From a virus: 22,900 nucleotides of DNA. Below, piece by piece: positions 1-6,426 of the stretch. The translations under genes and the position numbers were made by a program. Within the stretch, counting starts at the first letter, position 1, and the number at the start of each line of letters is the position of its first letter. The stretch spans positions 1 to 22,900 of IMG/VR virus record IMGVR_UViG_3300009194_000050, one strand, 5' to 3'. The notes beneath the pieces were generated by a model. The model searched no databases, was not told where the DNA came from, and was given only the letters and a program-made list of their open reading frames with translations.

Positions 1-1
1 A

Positions 2-166
2 ACTGACCTTGTAAGAACAAAGCAAGAGGGGGCACAAGGATACGATGCCGATGAATTTATTTGGAAGGGTTATCGTTACCAGATAATGAAAGTTCAGAGC
101 TGGGATATGGGAGTTCTTGACCACCACGAGGCGTGGGCTGCTAGGATTTCAGTTACTCCAAATTGA
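2..166 (+). CDS. C-terminal end of a probable head-closure (stopper) protein, partial
   Basis: An open frame enters from the left edge and ends at TGA 164-166, giving the last 54 residues of a protein. The visible part is rich in aromatic and charged residues (FIWKGYRYQIMKVQSWDMG), ending in AARISVTPN. A short beta-rich tail with 'G-Y-R-Y-x-I-x-K-V' followed by 'W-A-A-R' is common in head-completion and head-closure proteins of the SPP1 gp16 type. The next two genes are a gp10-like connector and a neck terminator, so a head-tail joining role fits the position. The family call is inference from this fragment and its neighbours. The start lies outside the window. Confidence 0.5.
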   Translation, partial: TDLVRTKQEGAQGYDADEFIWKGYRYQIMKVQSWDMGVLDHHEAWAARISVTPN

Positions 167-173
167 GGTGTGT

Positions 174-680
174 ATGATTAAGACTAGTTATACCGCAGAC
201 ACGAAGGAATGGAAACGAATCAAAAGACAGCTTCTTGCTTCAAACAAAAAGAGTTTGCAGATTGGTTGGTTTAATGGAGATTTGCATTCTCAAGCTGAAG
301 AGAGTGGTCCACCAATCCCACTAGCTCAATTAGCCTTGTGGTTGCATAACGGAACAGTGAATATGAGAGGGGCCACAATCCCGCCTCGTATGTTCATCAC
401 CGAAGGCTTCATGGTGTATTTAAAGAACAGACCAATCTTTGAGAACGCTTTGAAAAGACGCCTTCCTTTGGTTATTGAAGGTAGGATGAGTTGGGAACAA
501 CTATATGCTTCTCTTGGCGACGAGATGGTGGAGTTGCTCCAGATGGTGATGGACTCTTGGTCATATCCGCCTAATGCTCCTCTTACTGTTGCACTGAAAG
601 GTCGAGACGATCCTCTGGACAAAACAGGAGAACTTATCTCCAAGGTTAAATGGCGTATCGGAGATAAGGAGTTTGTTTAA
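174..680 (+). CDS. Head-tail connector / neck protein, HK97 gp10-like
   Basis: This is a 168-residue protein. I start it at ATG 174, preceded by GAGGTG (165-170, overlapping the upstream stop), not at the upstream in-frame ATG 117, which lies deep inside the previous gene. The middle has 'G-W-F-N-G' and 'L-A-x-W-L-H-N-G-T' followed by 'I-P-P-R-M-F', and the C-terminal third has 'P-P-N-A-P-L-T-V-A-L-K-G-R-D-D-P-L-x-x-T-G-E-L'. That is the usual order of motifs in gp10/neck-type connectors: 'PPRPFF', then 'N-x-x-x-T-x-x-x-K-G-x-x-x-P-L-x-D-T-G-x-L'. Such proteins sit at the junction between the portal/head-closure complex and the tail. Its stop overlaps the next start by one base, so translation is probably coupled. 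Confidence 0.75.
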   Translation: MIKTSYTADTKEWKRIKRQLLASNKKSLQIGWFNGDLHSQAEESGPPIPLAQLALWLHNGTVNMRGATIPPRMFITEGFMVYLKNRPIFENALKRRLPLVIEGRMSWEQLYASLGDEMVELLQMVMDSWSYPPNAPLTVALKGRDDPLDKTGELISKVKWRIGDKEFV

Positions 681-1216
681 TGTCTGTCTACAGTCAAATC
701 AGAGACGCATTGTTCGATGGCTCTGATGCTCTAATAAAAAGAACAGAATACACCCCACAGATTATCTTTAGTCACGGTAATGGCTTAGAACCAACTAATG
801 ATTACATCGTGATTAACATTCTTGGACTTGAACAAACGGGAAGAGTTTACAACTCGTCTTTGACAGATGGGGTTGTAGGACCAACAGGTCTTAAGTCACA
901 TTTCCAAAGCTTTCACGAAGCTCGTGTTCAGTTCAGTTTTTACGGTAGCAACTCTGGGGATATTGCTGATGTGTTCCATCGGTATATCACCAACTACGCA
1001 ATGACTCGTGATGATTGGTGCAGGTTTGGGTTGGCACCTAATAGAAAAACACAAGTCGTATACAACCCTCAGTTGAGGGATACACAGTGGGTTGATGCTT
1101 TTAACTTCACTGTCACCTTTGCTTATGGCGTGCATGAATCTAAAGAAGTTGATTGGGTTGAGCATGTCACAATCAATACAAATGGTAGGTCTTCTACTAT
1201 TCCACCTGTTGTCTAG
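680..1216 (+). CDS. Neck / tail terminator protein, gp12-like
   Basis: This is a 178-residue protein whose ATG shares one base with the previous stop (TAATG). It has a mid-protein pattern 'D-Y-I-V-I-N-I-L-G-L-E-Q-T-G-R' at about residues 40-55, then a run of beta strands including 'A-R-V-Q-F-S-F-Y-G' and 'W-V-D-A-F-N-F-T-V-T-F-A-Y'. This layout matches the LIC_12616 / gp12-like neck-terminator family of contractile phages, which caps the tail tube and joins it to the neck. The location directly before the sheath gene agrees with that role. Family assignment is from motif memory, not a search. Confidence 0.7.
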   Translation: MSVYSQIRDALFDGSDALIKRTEYTPQIIFSHGNGLEPTNDYIVINILGLEQTGRVYNSSLTDGVVGPTGLKSHFQSFHEARVQFSFYGSNSGDIADVFHRYITNYAMTRDDWCRFGLAPNRKTQVVYNPQLRDTQWVDAFNFTVTFAYGVHESKEVDWVEHVTINTNGRSSTIPPVV

Positions 1217-1253
1217 TGACAACTTTTAAGTATAAACACAAGAGGATACGCAA

Positions 1254-2282
1254 TTGGCAGCAATTGACTCTTTTGTTGAGGTTTTTATTACTAAGAACAC
1301 TCAACAGATTGATATTACATCTTTCAGCATCCCAATGATTCTTTCTGCCCACAGCGCATTCACTGAACGTGCTCGTGTGTATACCAGTCTTACTGGAGTA
1401 GCTGAGGACTTCGACACCACTTCTGAAACTTATATCATCGCACAAAAACTGTTTAGTCAGGAACTGGTTTTCCCGCAAATCGTTATTGGTCGTAAAGAAG
1501 AGCTTGAAAGCTATAGTGATGCTCTTTTTGCTGTCCAAGAAGAAAATGACAGTTTCTATGCTGTTGTTATCGACAGCCACGACAAGGCCGATGTTCTTGC
1601 CTTTGCTCAGACTATTGAAGCAATGCCTAAGATTTTTGGTACGTCTACTTCTGACGCTCTGGTGAAATCTGCAAGCTCTACCACTGATGTTGGCGCTGAG
1701 TTGCAAGCTCTCAACCTTGATCGCACTTTCGTCCTCTGGTCTGCTGATGCAGATACTCAGTACCCGGAAGCCGCTTGGCTGCACCAACTGCTCGAAGTTC
1801 CTGGTAGTAATACATGGGCACTCAAAGAACTTAACGGGATTACAGTAAGCCGTCTTTCGGAAACGGATGTTACCGTACTCACCGATAAGAATGTTAACTT
1901 CTTCCGTAGCGTTAAGGGTGCGCCTGTTGTAATGAGCGGCACCATGGTGAGCGGTACATGGGTTGATGAAACTGTGTTCCTAGACTGGTGGAAGGCTCGT
2001 GTTCAAGAGGCAATTTTCTATCGCCTAATTAACAGCCGCAAAATCCCCTACACCCAAACTGGTGCGACCATCATCGAAGCCGAAATCCGTGCAATTAACG
2101 CTCAAGGTATTGCAAACGGTGGTATCGCTGACAGCCCCGCACCAACCGTACAAGCTCCGAATGTACTCGCTATCCCTGAAATGATTCGTGCCACTCGTGT
2201 AATGGGTGACTTTATTGTCACGTTCCGTTTGGCAGGTGCTGTTCATAAGGTTAGCGCTGTACGTGCAACCGTTTCTGTTTAA
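1254..2282 (+). CDS. Contractile tail sheath protein, DUF3383 family
   Basis: This 342-residue protein starts at TTG 1254 behind AGAGG (about 1241-1245). The next in-frame ATG is at residue 28 and would remove the conserved first strand, so TTG is preferred. The N-terminal pattern 'D-S-F-V-E-V-F-I-T-K-N-T-Q-Q-I-D-I-T-S-F' followed by a short loop and 'Y-T-S-L-T-G-V-A-E-D-F' resembles the start of DUF3383 proteins, which are the sheath subunits of a group of myoviruses. The C-terminal region ('E-A-I-F-Y-R-L-I', 'K-I-P-Y-T-Q-T-G', 'T-F-R-L-A-G-A-V-H-K-V') fits the polymerising core. It is followed after 10 bases by the tube gene, the normal sheath-tube order. The sheath contracts around the tube on DNA injection. 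Confidence 0.85.
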   Translation: MAAIDSFVEVFITKNTQQIDITSFSIPMILSAHSAFTERARVYTSLTGVAEDFDTTSETYIIAQKLFSQELVFPQIVIGRKEELESYSDALFAVQEENDSFYAVVIDSHDKADVLAFAQTIEAMPKIFGTSTSDALVKSASSTTDVGAELQALNLDRTFVLWSADADTQYPEAAWLHQLLEVPGSNTWALKELNGITVSRLSETDVTVLTDKNVNFFRSVKGAPVVMSGTMVSGTWVDETVFLDWWKARVQEAIFYRLINSRKIPYTQTGATIIEAEIRAINAQGIANGGIADSPAPTVQAPNVLAIPEMIRATRVMGDFIVTFRLAGAVHKVSAVRATVSV

Positions 2283-2292
2283 GGAGAAGTAA

Positions 2293-2817
2293 ATGTCTGC
2301 AAATATTCTTTCTACCTACTTCCCTGAAGCAGTTAGTATTGTACTATCGAATGCCAATTTTAGCCACGTTGTTAGTGGTGTAGCAGAAGGCACTTTCATC
2401 ACGGTTGCTCGTGAAACCCCGGCCACTCAGTTGGTTATTGGCGGTGATATGAGTGCCATGCGCGTTCGTCGCAAGAACCGTGCTTCGACTGTCACTGTTA
2501 CGCTGATGCAAGGCAGTGACTCTAATGACGTTTTCAGTCAGATTCTGAAAAACGACGAAGACGCTATGAATAACGACTGGCTGTTCAGCTTGACTATTCG
2601 AGATGGATCGGGTCGTACAGTGATGTTTAGCCCGCAAGCATATATCGCCAACATGCCAGATATTTCGTTTGGCACTGAAGGTGATAATCGTGATTGGGTT
2701 ATTCAGTGCATTGACCTTGACGCCCATGTTGGTGGGGGTGGTCTTCTTGACGCTGCTACTGTGAGCACCCTTGATGATGTAGGTTACGAAGTTCCAGAGA
2801 GCTGGATTAGTGCCTAA
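2293..2817 (+). CDS. Tail tube protein, DUF3277-like, copy 1
   Basis: This 174-residue protein lies behind AAGGAG (2281-2286). It has 'S-G-V-A-E-G-T-F-I-T-V-A-R' near the N-terminus, 'T-V-T-V-T-L-M-Q-G-S-D-S-N-D-V-F' in the middle, then 'L-T-I-R-D-G-S-G-R-T' and 'A-Y-I-A-N-M-P-D'. This pattern belongs to the DUF3277 tube subunits found just after DUF3383 sheath genes. It is the closest of the three tandem copies to the standard family and probably forms the main tube that DNA passes through. A strong hairpin follows the stop (2824-2843). Confidence 0.8.
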   Translation: MSANILSTYFPEAVSIVLSNANFSHVVSGVAEGTFITVARETPATQLVIGGDMSAMRVRRKNRASTVTVTLMQGSDSNDVFSQILKNDEDAMNNDWLFSLTIRDGSGRTVMFSPQAYIANMPDISFGTEGDNRDWVIQCIDLDAHVGGGGLLDAATVSTLDDVGYEVPESWISA

Positions 2818-2823
2818 AGATAG

Positions 2824-2843
2824 GGAGGGGCACTCGCCCCTCC
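2824..2843 (+). terminator. 8-bp hairpin after the tail tube gene
   Basis: GGAGGGGC (2824-2831) and GCCCCTCC (2836-2843) form a perfect GC-rich 8-bp stem with a 4-base loop. Only a weak T run follows (AATTTCC), and the ribosome site of the next gene lies 12 bases on. It is more likely a leaky terminator or a 3' mRNA stabiliser that raises tube output over the downstream genes than a full stop. Confidence 0.55.
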
Positions 2844-2865
2844 AATTTCCTACAGAGGTGGAAAG

Positions 2866-3351
2866 TTGGAACTTTGGACATATTGCCCAGAAGAAGTGAC
2901 AATTCTCGTTATGGGCGCACCCCTTGAGGGATTAGTTGACGGAACGTTCATCTCTGTCCAAAGACAATCTCCTGTCTTTACGTCTAAAGCGACAGCAGAT
3001 GGAAGAATTACAAGGGTTTACAGCGCAGCAGAGATTTGGGAGATTCAGTTCACAATGATGAACTCCAGCCCCTCAAACTATTTGCTTAATAGTCTGGTGT
3101 TGCTGGACAAGGCCACCAAGCGTGGAAAGTTTCCCCTTATGATTAAAGATGGAACAGGGGGTACGTTGATTTTTTCTACATCGACATGGGTAGAAGAGCT
3201 TCCTGCTGTAACATTCAATACAGACGTTAGTGAAAGAGTTTGGACTCTTAAGAGTGCTAACGCAGTTGTTACCATTGCCGGTAGTGGAGAATCTTCAGCA
3301 GTGTCCGATGTTCTAAACACCATTGCAGGCTCTATTCCCGGTCTATTGTGA
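2866..3351 (+). CDS. Tail tube-like protein, DUF3277-like, copy 2
   Basis: This 161-residue protein starts at TTG 2866, behind GAGGTG (2855-2860). It aligns along its length with the preceding tube protein: 'P-E-E-V-T-I-L-V', 'L-V-D-G-T-F-I-S-V-Q-R', 'F-T-M-M-N-S-S-P-S-N-Y', 'M-I-K-D-G-T-G-G-T-L-I-F' and 'E-E-L-P-A-V-T-F'. The last 20 or so residues are a small hydrophobic tail that copy 1 lacks (SDVLNTIAGSIPGLL). It may be a tube initiator, tube cap or minor tube subunit; the sequence does not decide. Divergence from copy 1 is large, so this is not a recent duplication. Confidence 0.65.
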   Translation: MELWTYCPEEVTILVMGAPLEGLVDGTFISVQRQSPVFTSKATADGRITRVYSAAEIWEIQFTMMNSSPSNYLLNSLVLLDKATKRGKFPLMIKDGTGGTLIFSTSTWVEELPAVTFNTDVSERVWTLKSANAVVTIAGSGESSAVSDVLNTIAGSIPGLL

Positions 3352-3359
3352 GGTAATTT

Positions 3360-3860
3360 ATGGCAGGGGATATTTTAACGTATAGTCCCGATCTAGTACA
3401 GCTTGTCTTTGGGGGCTATACAGTTTCAGGGTGGAATCGAATTGCTATACAGCGAAACTCTGAATTTGTTAAACAGATTCGAGGTATCAGAGGCAAGCAC
3501 GCTAAAGAGGTTAGTCGAGACACGTCTTGCACAATACTTCTAACCCTCGCCCAGTCTAGTGAAACTAATACAGTTCTAGGGAAGATTCTTGAGTTTGAAG
3601 AGTCTACTAAAGGTAAGGTTAGGCTAGAAATAATGTTGAAAGACGGCGGTGGAGAAAGTGTTTTCGCATCTGTTGAGTGCTACATTGGTGGCTGGCCCTC
3701 AGTTCTGTACAGCAGTGAAATCAATGACATAGAGTGGAAGTTTATTTGTGACTCTTCTAAGTGGAATTTGAAGGGAAGCGAAGCAAATAAAAACGCACTG
3801 GTTGATATGGTTAGCGGCGCTCTTGGGAGTGTTGGTAACACAATCAGTGGTTTATTCTGA
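3360..3860 (+). CDS. Tail tube-like protein, DUF3277-like, copy 3
   Basis: This 166-residue protein starts 8 bases after copy 2, behind GTGAGGT (3349-3355). It keeps the family skeleton: 'S-P-D-L-V-Q-L-V-F', 'W-N-R-I-A-I-Q-R', 'L-T-L-A-Q-S-S-E-T-N', 'L-K-D-G-G-G-E-S-V-F' and 'C-Y-I-G-G-W-P'. Like copy 2 it ends in a hydrophobic, glycine-rich tail (GALGSVGNTISGLF). Its role could be a specialised tube ring at the baseplate or neck end. The shared tail suggests that copies 2 and 3 act together, but that is inference. Confidence 0.65.
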   Translation: MAGDILTYSPDLVQLVFGGYTVSGWNRIAIQRNSEFVKQIRGIRGKHAKEVSRDTSCTILLTLAQSSETNTVLGKILEFEESTKGKVRLEIMLKDGGGESVFASVECYIGGWPSVLYSSEINDIEWKFICDSSKWNLKGSEANKNALVDMVSGALGSVGNTISGLF

Positions 3861-3880
3861 ACAAGTTTTGGAGGAATGAC

Positions 3881-4192
3881 ATGACTAAAATTAATAAAGA
3901 TATCAAAGAAATTGAGATTGATGGTGAGAACTATATTCTCAAGCTAATGCCCGCTATGGATGGACTTGACTTCATTGCTCAGATGGGTAAAGAGGGTATG
4001 AACTCTCGTATGATTTTTAACGCGGTGAGCAAGTGTGTCCAGCGCGGCAGTACCGGATTTACAGAGAAGACTTTTAACGAGCACTTCAAGGGGCGGATTT
4101 CCCACCTCATGAGGCTTGTTGATGCTGTGGTGGATTTTAACTTCCCCGATATGAAAGAGGGAAACGAGCAAAGCGATACAGAAGACCTGTAA
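3881..4192 (+). CDS. Tail assembly chaperone, short form (TAC)
   Basis: This is a 103-residue protein starting at ATG 3881 behind GGAGG (3870-3874). It is a small acidic-tailed protein ('E-I-E-I-D-G-E-N-Y-I-L-K-L-M-P-A-M-D-G-L') of the type encoded before tape-measure genes. These are the lambda gpG and Mu gp41 counterparts, which coat the tape measure during tail assembly. The last 12 codons overlap a -1 frame that stays open to 4446. The heptamer GGGAAAC at 4159-4165 would divert part of the ribosomes into it. This entry is the normal termination product, ending at TAA 4190-4192. Confidence 0.75.
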   Translation: MTKINKDIKEIEIDGENYILKLMPAMDGLDFIAQMGKEGMNSRMIFNAVSKCVQRGSTGFTEKTFNEHFKGRISHLMRLVDAVVDFNFPDMKEGNEQSDTEDL

Positions 4193-4446
4193 AGGCTGTA
4201 TCGCAGAAAACCCAGAATCCCCGGATGTTAAAAATTGAAGAGAATTTTTCCGGGGATTATGATGTGTTGAGGGTTATATTCTCTACCAGCAATCCTATTG
4301 AGACTTTATACAATCTAAAGCACAAATATTCAATAAGGCTTTACCAAGAATATTTAGAGTATTTGGATGTACACGAAGAGCTTAAAGCTATTGCTAAATC
4401 TGAGGCCGAGAATGAGAAAAGTAGCAAATCGACTAACCGAAGGTGA
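3881..4446 (+). CDS. Tail assembly chaperone, -1 frameshift form (gpGT-like)
   Basis: This is a predicted 188-residue fusion. The 103-residue frame is read up to GGA-AAC (4160-4165), the ribosome slips back one base on G-GGA-AAC, and reading continues from CGA 4165 to the stop at 4444-4446. The -1 frame is open from 4141 to 4446. The extension is basic at first (RAKRYRRPVKAV), then has a helical domain ('V-I-F-S-T-S-N-P-I-E-T-L', 'L-Y-Q-E-Y-L-E-Y-L-D-V'). The in-frame ATG 4225 has no Shine-Dalgarno sequence in front, so separate expression of the 73-residue part is unlikely. Long and short chaperone forms made in a fixed ratio are standard for long-tailed phages. Confidence 0.75.
4159..4204 (+). 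promoter_or_regulatory. -1 programmed ribosomal frameshift signal
   Basis: The slippery heptamer G-GGA-AAC (4159-4165) is in the correct phase for the X-XXY-YYZ rule. After a 7-base spacer, GCGATACAG (4173-4181) pairs perfectly with CTGTATCGC (4196-4204), a 9-bp stem with a 14-base loop. The zero-frame stop codon lies in that loop. Heptamer, spacer length and stem all match the usual design of phage tail-chaperone frameshift sites. Confidence 0.85.
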
Positions 4447-4454
4447 GGTAGAGG

Positions 4455-5387
4455 ATGGCAGGACCTTATGAAAACCTAGAAGTCGTTGCGAGGTGGAAAA
4501 GCGGTCGTACCTTCTTTGTTTGTGTGAAGTGCCATATATGCGCAGATGATGCCGAGTTAAACGGTGATGCGTTGTATGAAATGCGTGAACATAAATATCT
4601 TACAGGACAAAAACCTTGCGAGTGCTCTCGTGCCCCAAGAAGGAGCAAAGAACAGTATGAAGTTTTACTCAGAAGGGCGCTAGAATTAGATGGTTTTTCT
4701 TTTGTAGGGTGGACAAGCAAAGAGTACACCACAAGCGGAAGGGTTTTGATTAAATGCCCCTCTCATGGAGTCCTTGAGCCTAAGTCTGTAAATGATGTCC
4801 TTACGGGAAGGCGGTGTATTGAGTGTAGACGAGAATTAGTTGCCGAGATAAGAACGAGGAGCGACTACGGTCTGAACAAACAATATATAGAGGACTCTGT
4901 ATATGCTGAAGGGTCCCGTATTGAGAGGGACAAGTCTTGCTCAAAAAGCTTTATCTTCACTTGCGGAAGTTGTGGTGAAATTTGCTATAACCTAACAGAC
5001 GGAAGTTTTCGAAAAAGAACCATACCGTGTTCTTGTAACAGCCTTAGTAATAGAAGATATTCCTATATTTTTGAAATATATGACAATGGAAGTCCAATAG
5101 CCCTAAAGTTTGGTGTAACTTCAAATCCTTGGGCAAGAATCCATAAGCAAAGAAAAGAAAGCGGTCTTATAGTTAAGTTTGTCGGTATCTGGAAATACGA
5201 GAACTACAACCAGTGTTTATTTGCAGAAAAAGAAGTTTCCAAACAAGTTGTTACCGGAACCTTGAACAAACAGCAGTACCCAGACGGCTACACAGAAACC
5301 ACAGATGTAAAAAATCTAAGCACAATATGTGAAATATTTGAAACTTGTGGTGGGGTCAGGTTACGACCCAAAGGAGGAAAACAATGA
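4455..5387 (+). CDS. Zinc-ribbon protein with GIY-YIG-like C-terminus, probable free-standing homing endonuclease
   Basis: This 310-residue protein starts at ATG 4455 behind a purine-rich GAGGTAGAGG. Three cysteine clusters suggest tandem zinc ribbons: C23/C26/C29 with C55/C57; C101-P-x-x-H104 with C121/C124; and C170/C173 with C192/C194. The middle unit, 'I-K-C-P-S-H-G', resembles the CapR/DUF723 type of DNA-binding ribbon seen in phage endonucleases. The C-terminal 100 residues have 'Y-S-Y-I-F-E-I-Y' (202-209), 'K-F-G-V-T-S-N-P-W-A-R-I' (218-229) and a glutamate-rich helix near E258, an order that fits a divergent GIY-YIG nuclease. It separates chaperone and tape measure, which are normally adjacent, and its stop overlaps the tape-measure ATG. 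That argues for a selfish insertion. The nuclease call is moderate: the GIY and YIG motifs are degenerate. Confidence 0.6.
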   Translation: MAGPYENLEVVARWKSGRTFFVCVKCHICADDAELNGDALYEMREHKYLTGQKPCECSRAPRRSKEQYEVLLRRALELDGFSFVGWTSKEYTTSGRVLIKCPSHGVLEPKSVNDVLTGRRCIECRRELVAEIRTRSDYGLNKQYIEDSVYAEGSRIERDKSCSKSFIFTCGSCGEICYNLTDGSFRKRTIPCSCNSLSNRRYSYIFEIYDNGSPIALKFGVTSNPWARIHKQRKESGLIVKFVGIWKYENYNQCLFAEKEVSKQVVTGTLNKQQYPDGYTETTDVKNLSTICEIFETCGGVRLRPKGGKQ

Positions 5388-6426
5388 GTGGCCCGATTTC
5401 ATCTTTTTACGCAGACATTGGCGTAAACATCTCCCAATCCCAGATAAGAAAAGTTGATAACTTCTTTGATAGGATTGAATCTAAATTAAAATCTCTTTCT
5501 AAGGGTTTCAATTTACAACCAAATATCAAACTGAAACTGAACAGCGGAGAGGTTTCATCGTTAAAGCAAAAAATCAAGGCTGCAACGAAAGACTTGTCTG
5601 TAGATGTTCCGGTATCTTTGAAGCCTAAGGTTAACAAGAAAAGCTTTTCCTCTGTACTTAACAGACAAAGTTTGAAGGCAACGTCTGCTACACTAGGGGT
5701 TGCTGTAAATAAAGCACTTGGGACACTCACTCCTGTAATTAACGCTAGAGTAAACTCAACAATTCTCCAAGCTAGTGTTAATACTGCTTTACGTGGTTTG
5801 GGTAGTGGCTTTGAGATTAGTCCAAAAATTTCTAAAGCTGCGATTACTTCAATGAGGGACGAGCTTAGGGTTGGTTTGTCAAACATCTTCATTAACCCAA
5901 TCCTTAGTCAAAGCTACCTAAATCAAGCGAGGCAATCTCAGCGACCGCAAAGACAACCAACTGAACGCAATCAGTTAGCTGATAAGTCTGGCCGCAATTT
6001 CATGTATGGCGGCGGTACAGCAGGTGCGCTGGCGCGTTATGGGTTTGGTAGTGTGCCGTTTATTGGCGGAGCTTATGGTCTTAGTACGCTAAATACTGCA
6101 AACCAAGAAGCGATTTCTACAAGGCTGACAACTGAAGCGGTTCTTCAGTCTCAAGGTTATTCATCTGAACAAGGCCAAGCAATGTTCCGATGGCTAAGAA
6201 ACCTTGGAAATGAAAACGGTTTTAGTTACATGGACGCAGCCCCCGATTTCAACCAGTTCCTTTCTAACGCTCTCGGTGCTGGTGTCTCTCTTGGTGGTAG
6301 TCAAGATATTTTCCGTGGCTTTAGTGAATACCAAACAGCGATGGGTGTAACTCCTGCACGTCGCAAGTTGGTTAACAACGCCCTTAGTCAGATGCTCGGT
6401 AAAGGCACTATCAATATGGAAGAGCT
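5384..6426 (+). CDS. Tape-measure protein, exon 1
   Basis: The start is ATG 5384, behind a strong AAGGAGG (5371-5377) that lies inside the upstream gene; the in-frame TTG 5345 lacks this. Exon 1 gives the N-terminal 347 residues and two bases of the next codon. It begins with a long helical, basic region ('K-V-D-N-F-F-D-R-I-E-S-K-L'), then 'G-G-G-T-A-G-A-L-A-R-Y-G-F-G' and 'N-A-L-S-Q-M-L-G-K-G-T-I-N-M-E-E-L', typical of the region before the 'LPGA' box of tape-measure proteins. Reading on gives a premature TAG at 6446. The 5' splice site is placed after T6426 because GAGCT (6422-6426) pairs with the intron guide GGCTC (6435-6439) and ends in the expected U.G wobble. The protein sets tail length and is ejected through the tube. 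Confidence 0.8.

Noticed and set aside
117-173. Upstream start for the gp10-like connector
   Set aside because: It lies inside the preceding gene without a ribosome site; ATG 174 has GAGGTG at suitable distance.
1233-1240. TATAAACA before the sheath gene as a T4-like late promoter
   Set aside because: One short AT-rich match; no repeated copies before other late genes and no sign of T4-type late transcription genes here.
1197-1787. Reverse-strand ORF of 196 codons (and similar ones at 326-643, 2344-2727, 5407-5892, 17614-18087 and 20828-21361)
   Set aside because: All lie opposite well-supported genes, have no ribosome sites or family motifs, and look like shadows.
4225-4446. Separate 73-residue gene
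   Set aside because: ATG 4225 lacks a Shine-Dalgarno sequence and the frame is open upstream into the frameshift site; better explained as the -1 extension.
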